Positions 40,332 to 55,200 are shown, numbered from the stretch's first letter. The stretch is 64,000 bases of DNA from Arctopsyche grandis (GCF_051622035.1 NC_135357.1:34065191-34129190), one strand, 5' to 3'. Translations and numbers: made by a program. Notes: a model not told the origin generated them from the letters alone.

Positions 40332-40521
40332 GGTAATTGGATTATTAGTCACATTGCGATCGCCCAAAAGACAATTTTTGCCATGAAAATCGCGAATACG
40401 GAATATTTGGCACTCGAGTTCTCGTTAGTGTGATAGTTATCGTTAGTATGATGGACTTTTCGGCTGCCAGATGTTCCGTTATAGAGATTTTAGTGACTTT
40501 GTGACCAGTAATCACCGAACC
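40332..40521 (+). mobile_element. Mutator-like MITE
   Basis: Complete copy from GGTAATTGGATTATTAGTCA to AGTAATCACCGAACC. No matching target duplication next to this copy. Confidence 0.82.
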
Positions 40522-40561
40522 ATCATGCCTATATTAACTTTTTTATCACTATCATTATCAA

Positions 40562-40763
40562 TTCGGTGATTACTGGTCACAAATTACTCGTCACAAAGTC
40601 ACTAAAATCTCTATAACGGAACATCTGGCAGCCGAAAAGTCCATCATACTAACGATAACTATCATAGTAACGAGAACTTGAGTGCTAAATATTGTGTATT
40701 CGCGATTTTCATGGCAAAAATTGTCTTTGTGACCACCCCAATGTGACGAATAGTCCAATTACC
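40562..40763 (-). mobile_element. Mutator-like MITE with 9-bp duplication
   Basis: Reverse-complement copy, TTCGGTGATTACTGGTCACA to AATAGTCCAATTACC, 40 bp from the plus-strand copy. Flanked by ATCATTATC (40551-40559 and 40764-40772, with two altered terminal bases at the left end). Confidence 0.82.
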
Positions 40764-40858
40764 ATCATTATCATATTTGAATTCAGTGGGTCAAACGTAG
40801 TAAAGATTGGCTAGTCTCCGCTCTGGTATATTTTTTTTGTTGCTCAGTGCTATCAGTC

Positions 40859-41188
40859 GGGTCTACGTGACGAGACAGAATGTTAAATTACAGAAAACAC
40901 AAATATCGGAAGGCAAAGATCGAAAATCGAAAGATCCAAAGTCGAAAGATCAAAAAAAATGAACATGCTTTTCCTCCCGTATTCTGCGCGCGCACATTAA
41001 TACGGGAGGAAAATCCTGTTCCTCTTGTTCCTGTTGTATCCTGCTCGCGCAAATTAAGTGAGTATGTACCGTTTACCATGCACCATTTTTTTTTTTGATC
41101 TTTCGACTTAAGATCTTTCGATTTTCGATCTTTGCCTTCCGATATTTGCGTTTTCTGTAATTCAACATTCTGTCTCGTCACGGAGACC
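40859..41188. mobile_element. Hairpin MITE with 10-bp target duplication, 330 bp
   Basis: Arms GGGTCTACGTGACGAGACAG / GGTCTCCGTGACGAGACAGA pair for about 100 bp and share GAAGGCAAAGATCGAAAATC with the 31445 relative. Flanks GCTATCAGTC at 40849-40858 and 41189-41198. The loop holds CCTGTTCCTCTTGTTCCTG. Confidence 0.82.
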
Positions 41189-41627
41189 GCTATCAGTCAC
41201 ATCGCGATCGCCCAAACGACAATTTTTGCCATGAAAATCGCGAATACGGAATATTTACCTACCTACTATGTCACCACTATTTGAAAAATTTGATTGATGT
41301 ACAATAAAAATTTATGTACAATTCATAGATGTCTCGTTAATTCGCGAGTTTTTTCAGTGTCTCGCAATTCAACGACTTATAATAAAAATGCTGTATTTGT
41401 ATTTGTAATTGGCCAGGAAGGCGCATTGGGATTTACCTGTAAGGCCTTCCTGGTATATATGTAAAATAAAAAATAAAAAAAATAATAAATAATAAAATTT
41501 GGCACTCGAGTTCTCGTTAGTGTGATAGTTATCGTTAGTGTGATGGACTTTTCCCCTGCCAGATGTTCCGTTATAGAGATTTTAGTGACTTTTGGCCGAG
41601 CGCTTTGTGACCAATGATCACCGAACC
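41189..41627 (+). mobile_element. Mutator-like MITE split by a 5'-truncated SINE
   Basis: Left part 41189-41261 (ACATCGCGATCGCCCAAACG...CGGAATATTT) and right part about 41496-41627 (TTTGGCACTCGAGTTCTCGT...ATCACCGAACC) are continuous in other family copies. The left terminal ~15 bp are altered. Confidence 0.8.
41262..41495 (+). mobile_element. 5'-truncated SINE copy
   Basis: Only the 3' half of the SINE is present: CTATGTCACCACTATTTGAA through GGCCAGGAAGGCGCATTGGG and CCTTCCTGGTATATATG, then an A-rich AATAAA-repeat tail. ATTT at each side may be part of the target duplication. Confidence 0.85.
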
Positions 41628-42059
41628 CTTGATTAAGTGTGGGTAGTAGATAGTGGGGATTTTTTTATCTATGCTTGCTTTTTTGATTAAAAATCACAAA
41701 TACAGAGAGTCGTGTGTTGGCTACGGGAGATTTTTGAACACGGTTGACACCCTGGGGGTTGCGCAGTAAGGTACCTACAACCCACAACCCACTACCCACT
41801 ACCCACAGAGACTGGGCGCATGCTTAGCTCTTCAGTTGTACGCGCCAAGTCGAACTGTTCGCACGCCTCTGCGCAACCCTGAACATTTGTTTTTTTCTAT
41901 TATTATTTAACCTCTTTAACCCTTTGACGCTGAGGGGGTAGCCGGCCGTAATGCGGGGGAACAGCGCCACTGACTGAGGCTCGTCTTCAGCCGCCAACAG
42001 ACTCCCGAAATCCAGGGGATCTTCCGTCCTCATCCAGCCCAGGAACGCCATTCACCAGG
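41628..42059 (+). promoter_or_regulatory. Upstream region of the WAP/sushi gene
   Basis: Repeat-poor sequence before the start codon, with a short CAACCCACTACCCAC repeat near 41779-41803 and one TTAACCCTTTGACGCTGAGG end-like string at 41918. No TATA box identified. The transcription start is unknown. Confidence 0.35.
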
Positions 42060-45000
42060 ATGAAGTATTTACTGGTCGTGGTACTGAGCCTCGTCATGCT
42101 GAACAGGAATGGTGAGAAATTGTCATTTGATGCATTTCAATAAAAGAGAATAACTGAAAAAAATTACATAAAATCGCACAGATTAGACAAACAATGCATA
42201 TTTTGGTTTCGATTAAAAACTGTCACTTGCTCATTTCAATCGCTTACATAAGTTTCCAACCACATAATTTAATCCGATGTAGTTTTTGTTGTTTAAAATA
42301 TATTCGATTTGAGATTTGCTGTCAAACACTGTGGTAAAACGTCAGTTTTAAAATTGATAGTCTTTGTTCTCGAATGTCACTTTTAAAACTCCAAAAAAGA
42401 GATACAGAAAATATCTACGCGTTATTCTTAAATGAATCATAAAAAATGATGGTTTGATATAAAGTATGAAAATTTTAAAATTTTTCCGTATTTAATATGT
42501 ACATATATAAATTAATGTTTTGATATATTCAATTGAGAATATAATTGTATTTCCCAATAAAATATCTATTAACGAACAGTGAATATTTATATTTATATTC
42601 ATTTATCGAAAAATATGTAATTTGTTTTAGAATTAATCAATTTTGAAAGGAAAGGATAGCAACCGATCGAGAAACTAATAAAAAAAAAAAACAGTAAATC
42701 CCTGAGAAGGAATCTGATTTTTTTCTTAAGCCATAAACGTACGAAAGCTAGTAGGGGTTTTTTTTTACTTTTATTATCTATTCGTACCCTCATATAAAAT
42801 GAACGACCTAATTTTCTTTCGCGTGTTTGAATGCATTACATACTAGGGGTCGTAAACCTAATTCGAACATAGGAAAACAATATTTTTCGTTCGCAATTCC
42901 GCATACGACATAAAAGTCTTCTAGAATAGACTACGGGCGAAATCACACAGGGAAGAACGGCACGTCGTGGGCTTGGCTCCCCGCTATGAGGGTTCTCCTA
43001 CATTTCTTCAAATACGGGATACACCGTTATCGATCACTGTCAAGCAGGGATAAATATAAGGATACAATTTTACCGAAAACACTCCAGGGGGTGATTTTGG
43101 GACGGTGTGTGCTGGGCGTGCCACGGATATGTGCCAGGCATGCCACATTTATTTTACATGTTTAAAAGTATATACATATATAAAAAAAGCCCTACATAGT
43201 TTTCTCGACGAATTCATGTTTGTCAATGTACACGAGTCATGACATTGTCGCGGTCGTTGCGAAATGTGCAAGTGTTTGCTGCTGATATATCTCAAAATTT
43301 TTCTTAATTGTTTCGGTGAATTAGATTTCGATATAGGCGCGTATAAGCCAAGGTCTCCATTGTGGCCGAAAGTCACGCACGTAAACAAATACATAAATAC
43401 GTATCGAAAATTCGCACGAAAATGTGTCCATTCAATTCCGTAACGAGTCGACTGATATGAATGAAAAGAACAAAACGAATAAATTAATAACAACCAAAAG
43501 TGTGGTGAAACTGTAAAACTATCAAAATAGCCATATTGTATGTACCTACATATATATCAGAAATAACTTTCGTGGACGATAAATTAAATTTTGTAGTCAG
43601 ATTAAGGTTAAAACTTAATTATTCGTGTGAATAAAATACTTTTGATAGAAAAAAAAATCAAAAGTAATAAATAGCCTGTAGATTATTTTGCTATAAATTA
43701 GAAAAAAAAACGATAGTGACCGATTACAAAAAAAAAAACAATGATCCGAGTTAATTAAAAGCCAATTTTGCGATGATAGTGCAAAATCACAAAATCATTT
43801 TTTCGACTTCGTTTATTGAATTGAAATTGAATGCTCTAAAAATTTAAAATAGTCTTGACTTTATGTTTAAAGAAAATCTTTAATCTTCTACATTTGTTTA
43901 CTACATACATACATATGTATGTTAATATGTCATCATCATCATCATCTACAGCCCTTCACCATCCGCGGCTGGATGAAGGCCTCTCCAACTCGCTTCCACT
44001 CGTCTTTGTTGTGCGCAACTCTCATCCATCTCACCCCACACATTTTTCTAATTTCGTCTACCCATCTTCCCTGCCGTCTTCCGTTTACCCTTTTGCATTC
44101 TATCGGGTACCATTCTAGCACTTCTTTTGTCCACCTTACGTCCATCCATCTAGCCACGTAGCCCATTGCCATTTCAACCTCTTCACTCTATCCACCATAT
44201 CCACTACTCTTATCATACTTCTAACCCACGTATTCCGTTTCCTGTCTTTCCTCGTTATGCCAAGCACACAACGTTCCATACTTCTTTGAGTGCATTGGAC
44301 TTTGTGTAGCAACTTGGCGTTCAATATCCAAGTATCACATTCATACATCATCACTAGAGGTAGGATAGTCACAGTGCTATCCATTGTTCGGCAAACCTTT
44401 AACAATGCATTTACAACCTTTGAACAATACACGGCCACCTCAGGCTCCGGTGACTAATCATCACTGGCAAAACACATTGATCGAAGATCTTTTTCTTTAG
44501 GCAAAGTGGCATTTTTGATTTAAAAACCGCATTCATTCGTCCAAATGCACCCCACGCTAATTTCATACGTCTCTTTATTTCTTCTTCTTCACTACCGGAC
44601 ATGTCTTTTATTTGACCGTAATATATTATAAATAATTATTTACTAATTCTGCTAGGGGTTTAATATGTATATACAAATATACAGGGCCTGGTTTCAAACC
44701 AACTCCCTCCCCTTTTTTATTACATACCTCTTATTAAGGTTTTATTTTGATTTAGAAAAGTACGTAGCAGTGTAAAAATGACTAATGCTCCGAAAAAATA
44801 CAACATTTTTGTTCATATATAGTTATATCGAAATATGTTACAAACCTACTCCTGGACTTGAGCATTATTTACGTTTATATGAAGAAAAATTGTATATACA
44901 AATATGCTGAAAATACGTGTGAGAAAGACGTTTCACGTGAAAAACCACTCTATCCGTGTTTATAATATTGTCTAAAAAGGGATTCAAGATTCTCGGTTTT

Positions 45001-48000
45001 CTTATGAGAGGTCTTAAGTGCTAAAATATTGAGAAACCCCACTATGAAAGCACTCGTATGTATGTACGTATGTAGTTTGAAACGACTATTCTTTGTTCAG
45101 AGCGCAAAGTGGTCGGAAGGGAGAGAAAAAAAAGCTACATACAGCGGAATATAGGAAGGTAGGAAGGAAACGGCAATAAATCAGGAACTCGCTTAGAGCG
45201 TGTCCCGCCAGTTGAGAATTACTGCATTGTATTAACTTTGCCCTCTGGCCGTATAAATTTTCCACACGCGGCTAGAAAATAATTAAAATTAACTAGGGGT
45301 AACGATTTACTCGCTTTTTTATACATGTAGATAAAGCCACACTGTCTAAAACCCCCAGTGTAGTACATACATATGTTTGTAAATGTTATAACATATTTTC
45401 ACTTTTAATTCAAGAAAGTTATTGATAGAGAATATGTAGGACGCAGACCTATAGAGATTTACTTTCGCGAGTATAATGCGTGACACTGGCGAACAGCTAC
45501 AAGAAATAGCGACACGCAAAGCAAGAAAAACATCACAGTATTCAAACGTTACTCAAATATTTAAATTCATTTTTCAGCAGTCTAAGCGCATCGACAGTTA
45601 ACGCATTAGAATGAAATTAGATACAACATAACTTCTTATTGAATACTTAACTCGCAGATAAAACTCCGTGAAGAGATATACTTTAAGCCGTGAAATGTCA
45701 GATTTGACATCTTTGGCCATAAATCAATATATATCGTGTATTACCCTACAAGAAGCTACACGCCAAATTTGAAATTTATATATACATATGAGAGTTAAAA
45801 CTATAAATATTTATATATTATAGATAACGAGAACCAATAGAGCAAATTTCATAAAATATAGAGTGAATTATAGGCGTTTAAACAATTAAATAAATTGATA
45901 AGGCCGTGTCGTGGCGAACAGTTTACGCCTTGTTAAACAACGCTTGTTAAACGTCAGGGAGATTTACTTTCCGCGTGTTTAAAACGCGTTGTATACGATA
46001 TTTTATCTCCAACGTAATGGCAGACGATACATTAACGTGTATTGATGACCAAAATGAGCAATATGGCAAAGTATGAAAACGATCGGATAAGAGATAAAAA
46101 TGACCACTGACACGAAAGCCATGTGAAACGTAAAGGAGGTATGTAAAAAATAGAACATTTTCTAACAAAATTATATTATTATGCATATCTATCATAAAAA
46201 TTCACCTTTACATACATACATACATAGTTCTACTTGGGTTAAATTCGTATATAAATTTGAGAGATTACTAAATAAATTACATAGACTTGCAATGAATGCA
46301 AAATTTTGCATTTAAACAGTGGATCTCTAACGAATCGATAAAAATTTTCTAAAAATGCAAATAAATATGTACATATGCATAGATTGAACTAACTACAGAT
46401 AATGTAAAAAAAATTAACAACATCGGTTGAAATCGTAATTTATATTTATATATAACGGTCAATACAATTAATCTACATATATATATAAGAAATTGAATGT
46501 CTATCTGTGTGTCTCGTATAGGCTCCTAAACCACTGAACCGATTACGATGGAACTTTGACGATTTGTTGTATGCATGTCCGGGAAGATTACTGTATAAAA
46601 AATCACCCAAAAAAGGGAACGGAAACGGAAAAAACGGGAATGAGTGTCATTGCAACGCAATAATTTCAAATGTCTGGAACGGGAATGGGAATTGCATGCG
46701 TTATTGTGGCATAACAACGCATGCCGGGTTCAGTTAGTTCTATATATTAATGTACGAATACCTAATTATATATGTATTAATGTATGTACATATACTTAAA
46801 GGTTTTTGTATTTTTCATCGCCATTTCTTGAACAACTTGCAATCTGCGATAATTTACAAATAATCGCGTTCATGTCAGATTTAGTTATTTTAGTCCCTTA
46901 ATAAAAAATAGTCCTCTTATCTACGTCTTTGCATGCAAAATATCTGAATTTTAAAAAAATGATGAAGTTACCTAATTAAGAGTTAAAATTTCAGTACATG
47001 TTCCCTGAATAATATCTACAATTTAAATACAATTTAATTTAAATAAATCTTATCTTATATATAAAACCAAAACACGGCGTCTGTAATTCGTTTCTGATTA
47101 TATTAAATGATGATATATTTCATGGTACGATAGTATTCTCACTATTAGACTGCATTTCCATTTACCGAGCGAAGCCGGGTAGTGCCAATAGTATTTTCAT
47201 ATAATACTGATGTAGAAATGAATGTGTGGACGATGCATCACTAATTTATTTTATTAATCATTAACAAACACGCACAACTTTTACATCGATTTTACATTTG
47301 TGAATCATTGAAATTATGTAATTATGAAATTCAATAAAAAAAAGATTGATGTTCATGGAAATAAGTTCCGGCAAACATAACCAAGGAAACGTATTTGTTT
47401 GACCATTACAAAAAAAACATGTACGTATTACTATATTAGAAAACATCAAACGCTACCAACCTAAAATTGTATTATATATATATTCGGCTAAATATTGAAC
47501 AATGTGCTAATTTAGTAAACAATTTGATAAATAATTGATTTCACTTTAGTACCTTTCTGGGAGTCGAAAAGGGTATTAATCGGGATTGCAATTTACCGTC
47601 AAATTTCATAAACCGGTAAACGGTAAATGATTTTTTTTACTACTGGTATTTTACCGGTATTTACCGGTAAATAAAAAAAGTTTTTTTGTTCACCTAAATT
47701 AAATCGTAAATAATTAAAAATAAATCTCAGACGAATAATATCATATAAATACATTAAAGTAAATTCGTAATATTATACAAATTTTATTTTTTATTTTTAG
47801 CCAATTATTTATTTACTTGAAGTTTTGATCATAATTGAACCAACCATATTTATAACGATTTGATTTTATTTGATTCTGTGTTGCCAATGAATTTATCAAT
47901 TTGAAATTGCCTCATTCAATACTGAAAATAAACAAATTCCAGACAAGCTAATCCACAATACGCCATATGCATCGATTTTTAATGTAATATTAAATGTAAT

Positions 48001-51000
48001 ATATAAAGGGCCGCCGATAGGAATCCCGGGCCCTGGAATAATAAATAAAAATAATAATATATAAATAATTCCATACTCTATGACAAAACAAAAAAAAAAA
48101 ATCTTATATGTATATAAAAATCTATCACAACTAATACCTATATGTTAAATGCTATAAAAATACCTATATGTGAAAATAAAATAATTTAAAATACTAAAAT
48201 AATTTAAAATAATAATAAAATAAAAATACCTATGTACATATATGCTAGAAAAATACCTATGTATGTATATGCTAAATGCTATTTTTTGAAATAGTCGAAT
48301 AAGAAAATATGATAAAACAGGTACGATTTCACATGGACACAAATAATTAAAGAAATATATGTATGTATTTTTATGTAGGATAATATAAAATATCAATATC
48401 GATCAGTTGAAGTCAGGCCCTGGAACTGTAACCCCAACTCCCCCCCCCCCCTCTCGGCTGCTTAACTCGTAATTACCGGTAAATTTTAAAATTTACCGGT
48501 ATTTACCGATGCTGAAAATTTACTCTATTTACCGGTAAACCGGAATAGCAATCCCTAGCTATTAAAGATACCGAAATAGATTAAATATATCAAAAAAATG
48601 TAAATTTTGAATTTGAATGGTGATATTCCGAATGTTTTTATATTTTACCTTGAATAAGTCTTTAATTGTGTTTAAAAAAATATATAGGTTAATCTAATAT
48701 TCAGAAAGCTGCGTCTAAAATATCTGATAAATTTAAATTTATTCGAATTTACATAGCACTTGAAAATTAGGTCACGCTTAACAACAGAGAGCTTTTATTT
48801 TTTCCTTTTTATACAAATTTTCCCCTCGCTGAAGTGAATCTTGAATGTTGATCACTTCCCCTTCATGAATGTAATCCTGTCGAATTTTAAAAGGAGGCTT
48901 AAATATATAGTATGTACATATGTAGTGAAAGCTTTGAAATTCCTTTTGTTGCGGAAAATTCAGTGACAAAATGACTATTTCTAGGATTTGAAACCATACA
49001 AAACGATCAAATTTAGCTATAATTGTTTTTCACAGCATCTAATATATAATTTGGAAAGAGACTTTGTATATATGCATGTTTGTATGTATGTATCCTTCGT
49101 TCGTAGAAATCCGTGACGTCATCGAACAAATAATTCGCTTTTTTCCGATTCAAAGAATTCGAAGTTCCCGGGGGCGTAGGCACCGAGGGCAAAGCCCTAG
49201 GGCTCCGCCCCCTAGAGGGCGCAGACGTCGGGGGCCGAGCCCTGGGGGGCACAGACGCCGGGGTGTACATATAATTTTTTATAAGAGACTTACTACATAT
49301 GTTTGTTTTTTCGTGACAGTCAATTTAATAAAAAAACAAATGAGTATTCAAATAAATTTATACAAAATAAAACTATACAAATAAATTTAATAAAATGTTT
49401 ACTATTAGATTAGTCATGTTTAAGCGGTTTATATTACAAATACCGAGTGAAGCCGGGTAATACAGCTAGTACATAATACATTTAAAAATCAACAAGAGGT
49501 TAACGTTAGTTACGCCAATGCACGCGAACAAGGAAATGTTGCGGAAAATTATCGATCAAGCACCCATCCATTATTAAGTCATATATAATGCAATGCAATA
49601 ATAACACACTATCGAACTTTCTCTTTTAATTTTAATGGCCGAATGAACTGATGACCGATCGCGTGATGAGCTCGTCTATCATGATTTTGATAGATTAAGA
49701 GGGCTGTACACCCAAAACCTTAATTTTGTTACCGTTCCTTTCTTCGATATATATATTGAGTGTATGTATATATTGAGTGAATGCGACAATATATATCAAC
49801 ATATATATTGAGTGAATGCGACAGTTGCGCTTCGACCAGATAAAACGTATTTTAAATTGACAAAATCGAGGTTTCGTATTCTCCTATTTACTTCTCCAAA
49901 ACTGGACCAATTTTTAAAAAAATCTCATCATCGGTATGAGAAAGATACTTTCTGTGCATCTATCGGCGTATTTTTTTTTAAATCGACCATTAAACAAGCA
50001 CGCTGGACTCGTTTCGTGGGTGTAAAAAAGAGGCGATTTTATAGATGTTTGGCGGCTCCTAGCTCCTATGAAAAATAATTAATCAAAAAAATAAAACGAT
50101 AGATGCACCCCAATGGTGGATATCCATAGCATATTAAAAAATAATTTCTCTAGTGCCATAATTGAGGAAGGGAGAAGTATAGTACGTTTGTATGGACAAG
50201 GCGCTGCTGTACAGCCCTCTTAATGACGCATATTTAATTAGAGAATCTTTCCGTTGACGAAGGCCCATCCCCATTCCTCGAAAGAGATGCGCACTCTCTA
50301 GCATCGTTTACTGAATATTACTTTTGCGCACGTTTTCCTTAAGAGTGGGGGTGGGCCTTCGTAAATGGGAAGACTTCCACCTAATGTGATTTCAACGGGT
50401 GGTTTCGGAAAGGAATTGATACACGAATTAAAATAACACGAGTTATTTTTTTTTTTTTTTATTTTACATAGATATATACCAAGAAGGCTTGACAAGAAGA
50501 CCCCAATGCGCCTTCCTGGACAATTAATTACAAACAATGCAGCATTTTATTATTACATAAATCACTGTATTTCCAGAAGCCGAAGAACATGAAATAAAAA
50601 TTAATTAATTAATTAATTACAGAATTAATCCATTGAGACATATATGGATTTTAGATTTGTACATATTTTTTTAAATAAATACAGAAGATTTGTGACAACA
50701 GAAAAGATGATTTTTTACCAATTTTGAGGAACCGTTTCAACATTGATTTTTATTACAAGTCGTTGAATTACGAATTTTATTGTACATTAATCATACTCAA
50801 ATGGTGGTGACATAGTAGGAAGGAAGGATTTTTAGCCAATATTAAACGGGAACCGTTTCAACAATGAAATCAGAGAAAATTGGCAAACGCTGATAGGAAA
50901 CGATCGACCTGGAGTCACAATATCCAAGTCTGACCAGCAGCACTACAGATCTACTCGGAAAAATTCTTTTCCAATCGAGTTCAGCTCATGGGATCGAACC

Positions 51001-52116
51001 CGGCGCCTCTCGGTGTTAAGCAGAAGCTTAACAACCGAGCTATGCTGCTGGCTATTATTATATACATTATAAATACAGAAGATTTGTGACAACTGGAAAG
51101 ATGATCTATTGTCAATTTTCAGGAACTGTTTCAACGATGATCAGATGAAATTGGCAAACTCTGATAAGAAACGATCGATTTCGAGTCACAAATACCCCCA
51201 AATCTAACCAGCAGTATAGCGGATCGAACCCATTGATCACTTGGTGCTAAACATACACGCTACCATTAAACCACACTGCTGGCTATATATGTTATATATA
51301 ATAATATATGCTATTATATGCTATATATAAATATACATAATGTAAGGTAACATATGTATATTGTAGGCGCGCGCGCACGTAATATTAATTTTAACAAAAA
51401 TTTCGCGCATTACAGTTTCACCAATCCAATCAGTTCGAATTGACGAATGAATGTGCGTGTGTGAATGTGTCACCCGTCACTCGGCCTATCGTCGCTCGGC
51501 CTGTCGTTGCTCGGCCTGTCGTTGCTCGGCCTGTCGTTGCTCGGCCTGAAGTCATATTTATTTATTATATACATATACCAGGAAGGCTTAACAGGTAAAC
51601 CCTAATGTGCCTTCCTGGCCAATTACAAACAATGCAGAATTTTTATTATATATGTCGCTAAATTACGAGACACTGAAAACTCGAAATTGACGAGACATCT
51701 ATAAATTTTAACTTTTACATACATTTTATTGTACATTAATCATACTCAAATAGTGGTGACATAGTAGGTAGGAAGGTTTTTTAGCCAATTTTTAATCGAG
51801 GGCCCGTTTCAACAATGAAATCAGAAAAAAAATGGCAAACTCTGATAGGAAACGATCTACCTGGAGTCACAAATATCCAAGTCTGACCCGCAGCATTATA
51901 GATATACTCAGAATAAATTCATTTCAATCGAAGTCAACTCACGGGATCGAACCCGGCGCCTTTCGGTGCTAGGCAAAAACCCAACCACCGAGCCATCCTG
52001 CTGACCCCTACTTCCCCACTACCACGCTTCGCCGCGTCTTCTCGACCACTTGACTCTGATTGGCTGTGTGTCCACGGTCTGGCACATACCCACATACATA
52101 CACACATCGCGGCCGT

Positions 52117-52204
<88 letters not shown>

Positions 52205-55200
52205 TATAGTTTCCAATGACGTTTCGTATATATGTATATCACAGTGAAATTATATTTCAAGTGAAAATATATTTTCACTGACGTTTCAGTGAAATCATAA
52301 CCAGTTAAATTTGCAGGGTTTGTTTTATTCATTTAAGATTAAGATTGTTAGGATTGGTATTATTTAATGGTTAGGATAGGTTAGGTTAAGTAAGGGTTGG
52401 CCCTATTAATTTAAGATTGGGTTGTTAGGGTTAAATTTATAGAGTTAAACGTTGTAAATTCATTGTTTGATACATTTTCACTGCTTGAATTGGTGAAAAT
52501 ATACTTTCACTAGTGAAAATATATTTTCAGTTGAAATATGCTTTCATTGTAACATTTATAATATTATACTGTATGCCAATCTAACATGATTCTTATGTAC
52601 GGTCACCGTTTTCAGCTCTATGTTCAGTGACGGAATCTCCTGATGATGATGACGATTGGGAAGAACCTTCGTCTGGTTCTACTACAGGAACCGCCACTGC
52701 TGGAGGCACCAGCTCGGAAGAGGCCGATGATGACGGACGAGTCTACAAGAACCCTCGAAATTCACCTTCAGCGCTCTGCCCACGTGATGAAGAACAAGCT
52801 ACGCTATTGGTAAGCATATACAGTGTATACAAATATCAAGATAATTTCAACTTCAAAAATATCTGATTAAATCGGTATATTTTAGGGTCAAAAGTGCTTG
52901 AGGAAGTGCTCGTCAGATGAAGATTGCAAGAGTAAGAAGAAGAAGTGCTTGTGCGATGGCGCTTGCGGCATGTCTTGTATTAAACCTGGTATGTATTCTT
53001 TCGGTGCGCTCCGTTTTACCAACTTGCAATATCTCGAGGCTCGTTTTCTCAACTTTTCGACTGCTTAAACAGGAGTTTGTATATATATATATATTTTTTT
53101 TTTTTAATATACAAGTATATCACAGTTTCTTCACAGGTCACCCCAATATGACACTGTGGCCAGACAATACATAAAATATCAAAAACATAAGAAAAAATAA
53201 AACAACAATAATAGAAAAACAAATAAAATAAAACATTTAAAAAATTGTACATAAAAATTAAAAATTGAAAAATTGAGAATTAAAAAGTTTTTGTTTTTGT
53301 ATACATGTATTTAATATACGAGAAATATTTTGATCATTCATAGATTTTTAAGCTATTAACCACACCTTTGAAATATAGAAAAAGTTCAAAAATCAATTAT
53401 CACTATATTTTTTAATAGTTAATGTTTATCTCGTAAAATACACAAGTACTTCACTATGTAAAACATTTTCGTATATTTATTTAAACTCGATGAAGAAATA
53501 CACCGAAAAAGTTGGGAAAACGAGTCTTGAGATATTGCAAATTGGTGCAATGAGGTACGAGGTATTCTTCTTATTTTTTTTTTTTCAAAGGATGATTAAT
53601 ACCCTTCATATGAATATGCTTATTTATTTATTCTATTTACATACATATATACAAATATACCAGGAAGGCTTAACAGGTAAACCGCAAATGCGCCTTCCTG
53701 GTCCACATAATTATTACATAGATACATGTAAATCTAAACAATATCTGACATCTATCGTCAGATATTACAAATATCGTATTAATACGATAAATAACGATGA
53801 ATAACTTTCATGTAACAATACGAATTATATATATTCGATAAACAACCACAGAGACATCTATGGTGAGCAATATGGCGAAACCTAAGATATAACAATAATT
53901 AAAGGTTCGCAACAGAAAATTGGGAAGGAAACGCCAATTTTACAGGAATCGTTTCAATGAAAATCAGAAAAATTGGCAAATTCTGATAAGAAACGATCGA
54001 CCTTGACAAATCAACGTCTGGCCAATAGCGAGACTTTGCGGGAATCGAACTCGTAACATCAAGTACGAGATAATTCAACATTCACCACTAGACCACGCTA
54101 CTGGTTATGTATAATCAGTTATCAGCTATTAGTATTATATTGAAAAAACGGTTATTCTACTTACTGTTTCTGAATACATTACTATTTTGTCGGTGGCCTT
54201 ACGGCATAAACGGATTTGAGTGAAGACTCGAAAAATGAACTTGAAAAAAATGAACTTTGTAGTAACAAAGCATTAAGATTAAGAGCGAAAATACACAGCG
54301 ATGAACGGCACGTCGTATGCATAGCTCCCCGCTGTGGGTGGTCTCCTATATATCATCGATCACTGTCACGCAAGGATAAATACAAGGATACAATTTTACC
54401 GAAAATAACCCATGGGGTTACTTTGGGGTAGGGCGTGCTGGGCGTTCCATGAATATGTGCATGTTTAAAATTATCTAAAAAAAACCACGTGCCACGTGCA
54501 CCGCTGTGTGTTTTCGCCCTAAAAGCGGGGGTAGACGGTTTTGTTGGCATCTCCCATGAATCTCACGGTAATTGGATTATTAGTCACATTGCGGTGGTCA
54601 CAAAGACAATTTTTGCCATTAAAATCGCGAATACACAATATTTGGCACTCAAGTTCTCGTTAGTATGATAGTTATCGTTCGTATGATGGACTTTTCGGCT
54701 GCCAGATGTTCCGTTATAGAGATTTTAGTGACTCTGTGACCAGTGCTTTGTGACCAGTAATCACCGAACCGAATCTCACACATGCACGCGTACTTGTCCC
54801 GTAAACCGTGTACCCCCACTCCTAATCTTACTGCTTTGGTACGAGTTTATTTTTTACTAGCCTCTTCTTACTTCACTTCCGATTTTATCATCTGAAATTT
54901 GGGTTCTTATCCGATCGCTTTCAAACTTTGCCATTTTGCTCGGTTTAGTCATCAATATATGTGGAAATGACGTCCGCTATTACGATGATGAAAAATAATC
55001 GTAACAGACACGTTTGAAAATACTGCATCATCTTTCACGGTGACCTCTATCGTCCACATTGTCGCATTTGTCTACACTGTCCTGATCGTTTTTTTGCCTT
55101 TTCGCCACCATCTCGCTATGTCAGATTTTAATTGTTTAAACGCCTATAACTTTTTCTCATTTCAATCTACATTTTTCGAGTCTTCATCAAATCGGAGTTT

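Noticed and set aside
41918-41940. TTAACCCTTTGACG as a piggyBac-type element end
   Set aside because: No inverted partner next to a second TTAA was found nearby.
42599-43493. Several short open frames upstream in intron 1 of the WAP/sushi gene
   Set aside because: Low-complexity, no motifs, and they overlap a known MITE fragment.
54850-55040. Repeat with CTTATCCGATCG as a coding exon
   Set aside because: The same sequence occurs three times in both orientations without an open frame conserved among copies.
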